64,000 nt of DNA from assembly GCA_027919835.1 (NCBI GenBank), contig JANVFP010000012.1, positions 62,001-126,000 of the forward strand, given 5' to 3'. The stretch is from Lentinula raphanica (Eukaryota; Basidiomycota; Agaricomycetes; Agaricales; Omphalotaceae). Positions within the stretch are counted from its first letter, which is position 1. The number at the start of each line of letters is the position of its first letter. Made by a program: the position numbers and the translations under genes. The notes beneath the pieces were generated by a model that was given only the letters and a program-made list of their open reading frames with translations, had not been told where the DNA came from and made no database searches. Below are positions 55,399-64,000 of the stretch, in pieces.

Positions 55399-57162
55399 AT
55401 GACGGACTCCTATGCTTCCTCGCGCGACGGAGACTACTCCAATGGCATCCCCAACGGTTCAACCGCCTCTTTGGGCCAACCGACGACTGGTCTCTCCTCA
55501 GTCATTCGGAAAAAACTCATGGGTTATGTCGGATTCGCCAATCTTCCAAACCAGGTGCACAGAAAGAGCGTGAGGAAAGGCTTTCAGTTTACCGCAATGG
55601 TAGTCGGTAAGCCACCTATGAGCTTTTGTTCCCTGGCAATACCAAACACCAACATTTTGACTTCACAGGCGAGTCGGGTTTGGGAAAGTCTACACTCATC
55701 AACACCCTATTCAACACGACTCTCTACCCTCCCAAGGAGCCTTTGCATCCTTCAGCTGAAAGGCCCAAAACCGTTGCCATTGAGAGCATCGGTGCTGGTA
55801 CGTGGCTCATGCTCCTAAGTTTATGTTTGGCTTAGCTTCTGTTACGTTATAGACATCGAAGAGAACGGCGTCCGGCTCCACCTCACCGTCGTTGACACGC
55901 CTGGGTTCGGTGATTTCGTGAACAACGACGACAGGTGTGTTCTTTCCTTTTGCGGAACGCGTTAAGTATTCAGAAATGTTATCTTCTGTAGTTGGAAACC
56001 AATTGTTGAGAACATTGAGTCCAGGTTCGACTCGTATCTCGAGCAGGAGAACCGCGTCAACCGCCTGAAAATTGTTGACAACCGCGTGCATGCCTGTCTC
56101 TATTTCATACAGCCCACAGGACACTCGTACGTCGCTTTGCATTGCTTACAAACCTATTATATACCCACCAGTGCCTACATAGATTGAAGCAACTCGATAT
56201 CGAGTTCATGCGCCGGCTGCATACAAGAGTCAACTTGATACCCGTGATCGCAAAAGCGGACACCATGACCGACGAGGAAATTGCTATCTTCAAACAACGG
56301 GTACGAGAACTTTATAACATACTGCATACGTCGTTTCGGGCTGATCATATGTTCAGATTTTGTCGGATATTGAGCATCATCAAATCCACATTTTCCAGGC
56401 ACCTACCTACGAGAATGAGGATGAAGAAACTATTGCAGAGGCAGAAGAAATTGCTAGCAAGATTCCCTTCGCAATTGTAGGTTCCAACAATTTCGTTGCT
56501 ACACCGGATGGGCGCAAAGTCAGAGGTCGCGCATATCCTTGGGGTATTGTGGAGGTCGACAACGAGGAGGTAGGCGTACTGATTTTTCTTACGGTGACCC
56601 AGTCCTTATCGAAACTCTACCAGCATTGCGATTTCGTCAAGCTTCGACAAATGCTCGTCCGCACGTATATGGAGGAGCTCAGAGAGTACACCAACGACGT
56701 ACTTTACGAGAACTGGCGTACAGAGAAGCTTGTCAGTATGGGTGTCGCCCAAGACTCCAGCGTCTTCAAGGAAATCAAGTGAGTATCATTTTATTTCACA
56801 CCCCAGCATCAAGTAATGGTTTTCCAGCCCCGCTGCACGTTTACAAGAGGAGCGGGTCATGCACGAGGCCAAGTTAGCCAAGATGGAAGCAGAAATGAAG
56901 ATGGTCTTCCAACAAAAAGTGCAGGAAAAAGAAGCCAAACTCAAGCAGTCCGAGGAGGAGCTGTATGCTCGTCACAGAGAGATGAAAGAGGCTCTCGAAA
57001 AGCAGCGAGCAGATTTGGAAGAGAAGAAACGCAGAATCGAGTCTGGTCGGCCAATCACCCCGGAAAAGAATGCGGTATGTTTGGATATCTCTTGACGTTC
57101 TACGCTTATCAACTGAACGTCTCTTCTAGACTGGAAGGAAGAAGGGTTTCCTCCGTCCTTAG
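55399..57162 (+). CDS. CDC3: Septin (Cdc3 type)
   Basis: Septins are filament-forming GTPases at septa and hyphal tips. The start [20 protein letters not shown] is followed by [20 protein letters not shown], typical of the Cdc3 group. G1 is [16 protein letters not shown]3 is [15 protein letters not shown] and G4 is [14 protein letters not shown]. The septin-unique element includes [19 protein letters not shown] and [20 protein letters not shown]. The C-terminus is a coiled coil ([20 protein letters not shown], then [20 protein letters not shown]) ending GRKKGFLRP at 57162. About eight introns are needed. Assignment to Cdc3 rather than another septin rests on the N-terminal motif and coiled coil. 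Confidence 0.9.
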
Positions 57163-57630
57163 GTCGGCGAAATTGCCCTGGGTTCTTACCCTTTCTGAAT
57201 CGCCCTCTTCGAGGGTATATCATATTCTCTGCTGAATGGGCGCTTCCCTCCTTTCTTCCCTCTTGTACCTTGTCTGTGCCCGTAATACTCTGATATTATA
57301 TCTTGGTTCTCTTGAACACTCACACGTTCCTTCCTCTTTCTTTCTACTTACGATGGATACTCAGTCTACCTGCTCCCTACTTAGTTTCGGTTATATTTCT
57401 ATGATTTGTGTCTTCATTTGGAGCTGGGGATGTACCGACCGTTTTGACGACATATACCGTATACCACCCTCTCGAGGCTTTCTGTGATTGAGTGATTGAA
57501 CTTTGAGGTTGGCGGGTTGAAGTTAAATAAATTGAACGAGCTGTTGAACGTTGATGGGACTCAACCGCTGATGTAATCGAGCTTGATTCTTTCTCTTACA
57601 CCTTTACCTTTATCTCTATCTCAATCTTCT
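57163..57630. other. Septin-importin intergenic region
   Basis: This 468-base gap has CT-rich stretches, including one just before the importin start at 57631. I see no gene. Confidence 0.45.
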
Positions 57631-60600
57631 ATGGCTGACATTTTTGCTCTTTTGGCTGCGCTCGACGTATTCACACGTACTCCAGACAAGGCATCACTCG
57701 ACAAAGCCAACAACTGGCTACAAGATTTTCAACACTCTGTAATTGTCTTTCGCGGACCGTTCATCAACCTTTCGATCTGACTTGTGAATCGATGCGCTCC
57801 TGCAGCCTGAGGCCTGGTCGACTTGCAATGTCCTCCTCCTCTCACCAGAAGCACCACCCGCAGCCAAAGTTTTTGCAGCTCAAACGTTTCGGGCCAAGGT
57901 ACGTTGTGATCAGGTGGCTCAATCTTCGGCAACGTACTCAAGGTTTTTTGAAGGTTACCTATGATCTTGGTCAGGTAGATCCTGCAAATCTACCTGCTCT
58001 CAGAGACACGCTTCTTGCTGCGTTAGAAACGTACAAAACTGGTCCACGTAACATCGTCGTTCAGATCTGTCTAGCTCTGGCTGGTTTGGCGATGCAATTT
58101 CCTGCTTGGGGTAATGCAGTGGAAGCTATGATCAACAAATTTGGCTCCAACCCCAGTACGGTTCCTACATTGCTTCAATTTCTGACTTTACTCCCAGAGG
58201 AGCTGCACACAAATCATAGAGTGCCAATCACCGTATGTGTCTTCGTTATCGTTCTGTCAGTGTCAAGTAACATTATATACATAGGACGATGAGTGGCGTG
58301 ACAGGCTGTCTGTCCTCGTCACTGGCAATGTGCAGAAAGTGATCGATCTACTGACTGTGTACATCCAAGCTTCTGGTGCGTGCTCTGCGTTCTCTATATT
58401 AGTTGTTACTGATTATCTCTCGCCTGAGTAGGCGTCACTTCGGAAATACAGAACCAGATTTTCGCTTGCTTGCGTAGCTGGATTGTATCTGGAGAAGTGA
58501 ACCTCACAGATCTAACAACGTCACCCCTCCTTGGGTTCACATTCGAAGCCATCTCCTCCGACCAGCTATTCGATTCAGCGGTTGAACTGATCTGTGATAT
58601 TATCCACGAAACCCAGGAAATAGACGACAACATGGCTCTGATTGAACTCATAGTCCCGCGAGTCATTGCATTGAAGCCATTGCTCGCAAAAGACCACGAC
58701 AACCCTGATAGAATTCGAGGCTACGCTCGAATTTTCGCAGAAGCAGGAGAGACTTACCGGATCCTCATTATCCGCCACACCGAATCATTCTATCCTATAG
58801 TGGAAGCGCTTGCAGAGTGTACTGCCTATCCTGATCTGGATATAGTCCCAATCACCTTCCAGTTCTGGTCTCGTTTGGCGCAAGTCATAGGGAAGAAATC
58901 TTCTGTATCACCTCTTTTCGCGCAGGCTTATCGATCCGTCATGACCGTCATCATCAAACATCTGCAGTTTCCTCCGGACAACGCTCCTTTGTCCGGCCAA
59001 GAAGCCGAGGATTTCAGAGCTTTCCGCCACGTTATGGGCGATACCTTGAAAGACTGCTGCGATGTATTGGAGACGGAACCATGTTTACTTGCAACATATG
59101 AAATGATTTCAGCTGCACTTTCCCAGAATCAGGATACACTTTCCTGGCAAGAAATCGAAGCCCCTCTGTTTGCACTACGCTCTATGGGTGCAGTCGTCGA
59201 CCCTAAAGACGATAATGCCGTTCCGAAAATACTCCATCTCATTCCTCAATTACCCCTCCACCCTAGAGTTCGTTATGCGGCTCTGTTGATCATATCCCGA
59301 TACACAGAATGGACCAATATGCATCCAACGTTCATACAACCGCAATTGCAGTACATCTCGGCCGGGTTCGAGGTTGCGGATTTAGAAGTATGTGCGGCTG
59401 CAGGCCAGGCACTCAAGTATCTTTGCCAAGATTGCAAACAGGTGAGAATATTCGTGACTTCCTTCAACATCGTTCTCAGGTTTCTCCCAGCATTTGATCG
59501 AGGTACTACCTACCCTTCACACATTCCTTCATACCGTTGCCTCGAAGCTCGTTCAAGATGATAGACGCAAAATATACGAGGCAATTGCCCACGTCATCTC
59601 TGCGATGCCTATGGAGAAGGCTGCAGAGTCTCTCAAATCATTTTCCTTGGACATATTGGCTGTTATTCATGCTGTCGCGAACAAGACCGGACAGGCTACA
59701 AAACAAGAGCTGCAGGCTGCTTCAGGTGATTATTTTGTCCGATAAATAACCCATGGTTGGCTCATCATCTGTCCTCATAGATGGGCTTGAAAATTTAGAA
59801 GCCATGTTATATGTGGTCGGCAGTTTCGGAGAAGATCTTCCTAGTGCTTGTCAAAATACTTGCCAGGAATCTTGGGCTATCTTCCGGGTCTTCCTCTCCA
59901 AGTACGGCTCCGATCCCGAACTGGCTGAACGAACCAGTAGGGTCTTGAGACATGGCCTTAGCTTCTTCGACCGTGCAGTCTTAGCTGTAGCACCCGAGGT
60001 CGCATCAAGCATGGCTTTGGGCTTCCAAGCAACAGGCTTTGCTAGTTATTTGTGGATTGGCGGTAAGCTTGTTGGGCGTTTTGGAGATGAGAAAGACCAA
60101 AATCTCCATGCCGCTTTTGCGGATCTTTTCCGTCATGCTACAAACAAGTTGGTCAATCTATTGCAGGCTCAACCTGCGGGGAATATATCCGATGGTAGGG
60201 TTTCCGGAGACTTCTTCCTTGTCTATCCACGAATATCTTATGGGGTCGTGCAGTTCTAGATGATTATGTGCAATTGTCAATGCAAGTACTTCATCAGGCT
60301 CCGGACATCTATTTCGACCCGGCAACATTCCCTCTGGCATTCCAGGCAACTTGTGCTGCCTTGACTGTTGTTCAATCGGATGTACTCTGTTCCGCTCTGG
60401 ACATGTTCCAAGCCATCTTCCATCACCAGTGTCTGGACCCGTCAGCGCCAAACCCACCAAACTTCATAACCTACGCTCATACTATCCATAACGTTTTGGA
60501 TAGTCAAGGAGCAAACTTTATAGGGTTCTTGCTCACGGGATTGATTGGGGACTTCCCTCCTGAGACTGACTCGTTGGTCATCTCAATCTTCCGTATCGTG

Positions 60601-60874
60601 GCCAGCATTTGGCCCACTCAAATGCTAGCATGGCTTCCCAATGTTCTACAACGGATGCCCTCTATGAGTGTGCCGGTCCAAGTCAAGCAGAAGTTCCTTG
60701 CAGATATCACTGCGTATGTGGTCTTCCTTCACTTGCGAGGGACCTTGTATTAACGGAATGTCTAGAGCGATCACCGGCTCAAAGTTTGATCAGGTGAGGT
60801 ATAGTGTGATCAGTTTTCATCGAGAGTCGCGCCGAGCGCGAGACAGACGTCGAACAGCCGCGTTGGAGAAATGA
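57631..60874 (+). CDS. MTR10: Importin beta family receptor Mtr10 / transportin-3
   Basis: This karyopherin imports SR/RNA-binding proteins (Mtr10 in yeast, TNPO3 in animals). It starts MADIFALLAALDVFTRTPDK. Early HEAT repeats include NNWLQDFQHSPEAWSTCNVL, AAKVFAAQTFRAKVTYDLGQ and NIVVQICLALAGLAMQFPAW. Next are LLQFLTLLPEELHTN and LVTGNVQKVIDLLTVYIQAS, then IFACLRSWIVSGEV. The helical body continues to LGFQATGFASYLWIGGKLVG, LSMQVLHQAPDIYFDPATFP and FIGFLLTGLIGDFPPETDSL. The last exon has SRRARDRRRTAALEK, with the basic C-terminus common in this family. About 980 residues is close to the usual length. There are seven or eight introns. Confidence 0.92.
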
Positions 60875-61127
60875 GGAAGTAAATTCTATTGTACAAGTAA
60901 TGTATCTCACAAGGGCATACTTTGACTATGGAATTGATTGTATGCGGAGTCTTGCGGGAGTCCTCAGAATGCACCTGAAAGTGAGACGGAATATCTGAGT
61001 ACAGTAGGCGGAGTGCAGACGGAGAGTGCGGAAATAACGTGCTGACGTAAGCGCATCTTTCTTTCCACTATTTCAGTTTGTCCCGAATTCGCGCGCTTTT
61101 GCAACTTAACTGAGTCGCGATCCTACC

Positions 61128-62631
61128 ATGTTCTGTCGAGCTGGAAAAAGCATAACGCGTAACGGTGAGCTATGCCAACGCCTCTGTGTCTTCGTCTCAT
61201 GGACCAGTCTTCAGTTGGACGCAGGACGTTCACTCAATCTGTTGCTCGGAAAAGCTACGATGACACTATCCGAAATCTCTCCATTCACAAAGATACAAAA
61301 GTCTTGGTTCAAGGCTTCACTGGCAAAACGGCAAGTCATGAACTTGCAAACCTCAGAAGGCAACTTAAGATAATGGACAAATGTAGGGTACTTTCCATGC
61401 AAAAGAAGCTCTGGCGTATGGTACGAAGATGGTCGGAGGCGTCTCACCAAAGAAAGCTGGCCAAACTCACCTTGGTCTCCCTGTGTTTGGAAGCGTGAAG
61501 GAGGTGTGTGGCCCTTGATAATACTATGAGTGAATTTGGCTGACTGGCATCATCACCAGGCCGTCAGAGAAAGTAGTCCCGATGCTACTGTGCTTTACGT
61601 TCCCCCTCCTACCGCTGCCGACGCCATTATTGAAGCAATCGAGAATGAGATTGGCTTGATTGTCTGTATCACGGAGGGTATTCCTCAAGCTGACGAGATC
61701 AGGGTACGCGCAGGCCTTTTGACTCGTGGCAAGCTTTTCTGACCGACGACTCAGGTTATGCAAGCACTGAAAAGTCAATCCAAATCCAGATTGGTTGGTC
61801 CCAATTGTCCAGGCAGTGAGCAGCCTTAGAAATCCGTAGCCTTGAAACATCATCAACGTTTTACACAGTCATCAACCCGTTGGGTTGCAAAATGGGGATT
61901 CAGCCTGGTCATATTCACAAACCGGGTAATATCGGTAAGTGTGGTGGTGATGATGATGGTGAGGCTATACCGTTTTTGTCATTAACGCGTTGAAAAGGTA
62001 TCGTCTCTCGTTCTGGGACGTTGACATACGAGGCTGTTGCTCAGACCACCGATGTCGGTCTCGGACAGTCCCTCTGTATCGGTATTGGAGGTGATCCTTT
62101 CCCCGGAACGCAACATGTCGATTGTATCAAGGTGTTCCTAGATGATCCTGCCACCCAGGGTAAGTCTATCCCAGACATCACATACGTTTTATACATTAAA
62201 CGTGATAACACAGGCATCGTCATCATTGGAGAGATTGGTGGGTCCATGGAAGAAGAAGCAGCTGAGTATCTGGAGAAACACAACAAGACACGGGCAAATC
62301 CCAAACCTGTTGTTGGTTTCATTGCCGGACGTACGGCTCCCCCAGGTAGGCGTATGGGACATGCCGGCGCTATTATCTCTGGTGGCAAAGGTTCGTTGCG
62401 GATCCTTGTAGCTGTTCAAGTAACTGACGCTCGACTTCGACCGTCTTCCAGGTGCTGCTTCAGATAAAGTGGCTGCGCTCTCAAAGGCAGGCGTTGTCGT
62501 GACGGACAGTCCTGCAAAAATTGGTGCTGAGATGCTTAAGGTATGCGTACCTTGTCCAGTCTATGAAGAACTCAGTGTCTGATTGAAGCTATCCATCCTC
62601 TTAGGCTATGAAAGCAGCTGGTTTGGTGTAA
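61128..62631 (+). CDS. LSC1: Succinyl-CoA ligase alpha subunit, mitochondrial
   Basis: This is a citric-acid-cycle enzyme that interconverts succinyl-CoA and succinate with nucleotide phosphorylation. Exon 1 ([12 protein letters not shown]) plus [15 protein letters not shown] form a mitochondrial leader. CoA-binding region: [15 protein letters not shown] and [15 protein letters not shown]. Further blocks: [74 protein letters not shown] and [20 protein letters not shown]. The phosphorylated His is in [17 protein letters not shown]. It ends AMKAAGLV. About ten short introns are spliced out. The beta subunit is not in the window. Confidence 0.95.
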
Positions 62632-62851
62632 TTATTTGATAGAACTTCTGCCTGGACATCTGTAGACTCACTATAGTGCACATGGTCATATAATATTATC
62701 GTTCTACACTTCATTTTACTAGTTGGTTGATGTGCTGGAGATTGAGGCGTAGATGAAGGATACCTTCAAGCAGAATGTGTCGGCGCAATGATTGAATGAC
62801 CAGCTTGCCGTTCGGCTGGGCTGGGCGTGGATAACCCCTAAATGCTCTTAT

Positions 62852-62873
62852 CACCACCACCACCACCACCACC
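62852..62873 (+). repeat. (CAC)n microsatellite abutting a start codon
   Basis: Seven CAC units plus a C run straight into the ATG of the HAUS6-like gene, so the repeat itself supplies the CACC-ATGG start context. Confidence 0.9.
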
Positions 62874-64000
62874 ATGGTTGATCTTTCGCATTCTGTGTTA
62901 GAGCTTCCTCCGCCTCTTCTCATTCTGATCCATCTACAAATCCTCCAATATCCTCATGTCGACAATGAGAATCTCGATATACACATCTTTGACGCTCAAA
63001 AACGCGGATTGCGGGCTAGGACGAAGATGATGGAAGATTTAGGATATTGGCTGGTCGCGAAGCTTGAAGGGAAGCATGTCAAGAAGGTAAGCGGAATATA
63101 TTCTTAGACAATGATAACTGCATATATAACGGTTGCATGGATGAAGATACTTCCCACTTATCCGTGCATCAAGCCATCGGATACCATCGCTTTTCGAACG
63201 TCTTTTGCAAACTTTCTGGACACTCTGCGGCACAGCTCAATGAAAGATAATACCATGGCTGCTGGATTTTGGAGACATGTCCAAGCTCGGAAGTCCTACC
63301 TGGAAGAGTGTAGCGGGACAAGGTACCCCGAGACCTCAACCACGGAGAATGTTTACCACATAACGACTTTCAATTCCTTAGGTTTCTCCAACTCTTTCTC
63401 TCGGTCTCGACACATGTTATTTTCAAGCTACAAGCAAGCATCATCCAGACTGAGATGCCCTTAGATTTGTACTATTCATCTCGTCTTGACTTTGCTCTGC
63501 TCTCTCAACGTCAGTGGGTCGAAGCTGCTTTGAACGTTTTGCGCCGACAGCAGGGGCTTGCAGACGCAAAGGTAGTCCGCTGTCGAATCTCTTACGTGCT
63601 TTTACGCGTCCTCCTCATTCTCATCTCCGTAGGCGCGTCTCTTAGCGTCAACCAACCTCAACATTCGATCAAGATACAGATCATTGCCTACGTCACGCTT
63701 GGTAGCCCTCAGAGACTCCAGACTCGCAGACTTACTCGCACTGGATGTGTGGAAAGGCGACTCTGCGCGAAGAAGTCTTGACTTCTTTATTGGTCTTGCG
63801 GGATTCAGCTCAGACAAAATTGGGGAAGGAACCACCGAAGGGAATTCATCAGTGCGATCACTAATCTCCTTCGTCGATCTATAGCTACAAGGCTGATCCT
63901 CAAGTCATGTCCAGAACCTGGTACGCTCTCGGTCACAAATTGAACACACAGTGCTTCCAGTTGCCGCTGCACGCCATCCTTCTTACATACGAGAACTTCA
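62874..64000 (+). CDS. Augmin subunit HAUS6-like protein, N-terminal part
   Basis: The gene runs off the right edge. It starts MVDLSHSVLELPPPLLILIH, followed by LQILQYPHVDNENLDIHIFD. The next blocks are KMMEDLGYWLVAKLEGKHVK, KILPTYPCIKPSDTIAFRTS and FANFLDTLRHSS. After that come WRHVQARKSYLEECSGTR, FLQLFLSVSTHVIFKLQASI and ARLLASTNLNIRSRYRSLPT. This order (LPPPLL helix, FD-x-R segment, Y-P/FR-x-x-F block, R-K-S-x-L-E-E-C-x-G block, LFL-x-x-STH) resembles the HAUS6 N-terminal domain of the augmin complex, which nucleates branching microtubules in the spindle. Introns at about 63087-63146, 63322-63380 and 63573-63631 keep the frame. The assignment is by recalled family pattern, not a search. 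Confidence 0.65.

Overview
The window comes from a filamentous basidiomycete, most likely a mushroom-forming agaricomycete. Genes are split by many short introns of about 45-65 nt with GT-AG ends, genes are close together on both strands, and every recognisable protein is a nuclear-genome fungal protein (NoxA NADPH oxidase, a BCK1-type MAP3K, septin, Nup170, CAS1 acetyltransferase, augmin-like HAUS6). I saw no rRNA, tRNA or CRISPR. All coordinates are hand-read. CDS ranges run from start codon to stop codon and include introns.

Layout. 0.3-5.5 kb: a MetE-like methyltransferase, a Ser/Thr-rich one-pass membrane protein, and a conserved protein of unknown role on the minus strand. 6.3-10.1 kb: TAF5 and MAD2, divergent from a 196-bp shared promoter. 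10.5-12.6 kb: noxA. 13-15.4 kb: a BCK1-like kinase paralogue with an unusual domain order. 16-23.3 kb: a stand-alone RNase III-domain protein divergent from Nup170, then a RING-CH membrane ubiquitin ligase assembled from small exons. 23.4-25 kb: a mitochondrial carrier. 25.3-30.8 kb: a degenerate REX4-type exonuclease, a mitochondrial PPR-like protein and the proteasome tether STS1/Cut8. 31.4-34.1 kb: CAS1. 34.3-35.1 kb: an AT-rich non-autonomous DNA transposon with about 50-bp terminal inverted repeats. 35.3-40.9 kb: a rhomboid protease and an ankyrin-DIL protein. 41-44.6 kb: RRP15 and GID8. 44.9-49.7 kb: full-length BCK1. 50.1-54.8 kb: an IQM-like calmodulin-binding protein, mitoribosomal mS35 and a nitrilase. 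55.4-62.6 kb: septin CDC3, importin MTR10/TNPO3 and succinyl-CoA ligase alpha. 62.9 kb to the end: the N-terminus of a HAUS6 (augmin) homologue, cut by the window edge.

The genes are mostly housekeeping and do not form a metabolic cluster. Several share themes: cell-wall and polarity signalling (BCK1, its paralogue, NoxA, septin), mitosis (MAD2, HAUS6) and protein turnover (STS1, GID8, RING-CH). The most unusual item is the second MAP3K. Motifs that lie before the kinase domain in BCK1, at the extreme N-terminus and just upstream of the kinase, lie after the kinase in the paralogue. That is the arrangement expected of a circular permutation made by tandem duplication. Other items worth a look are the TIR element, the exonuclease that lacks catalytic residues, several GC-AG introns, and a promoter motif pair shared by STS1 and GID8.
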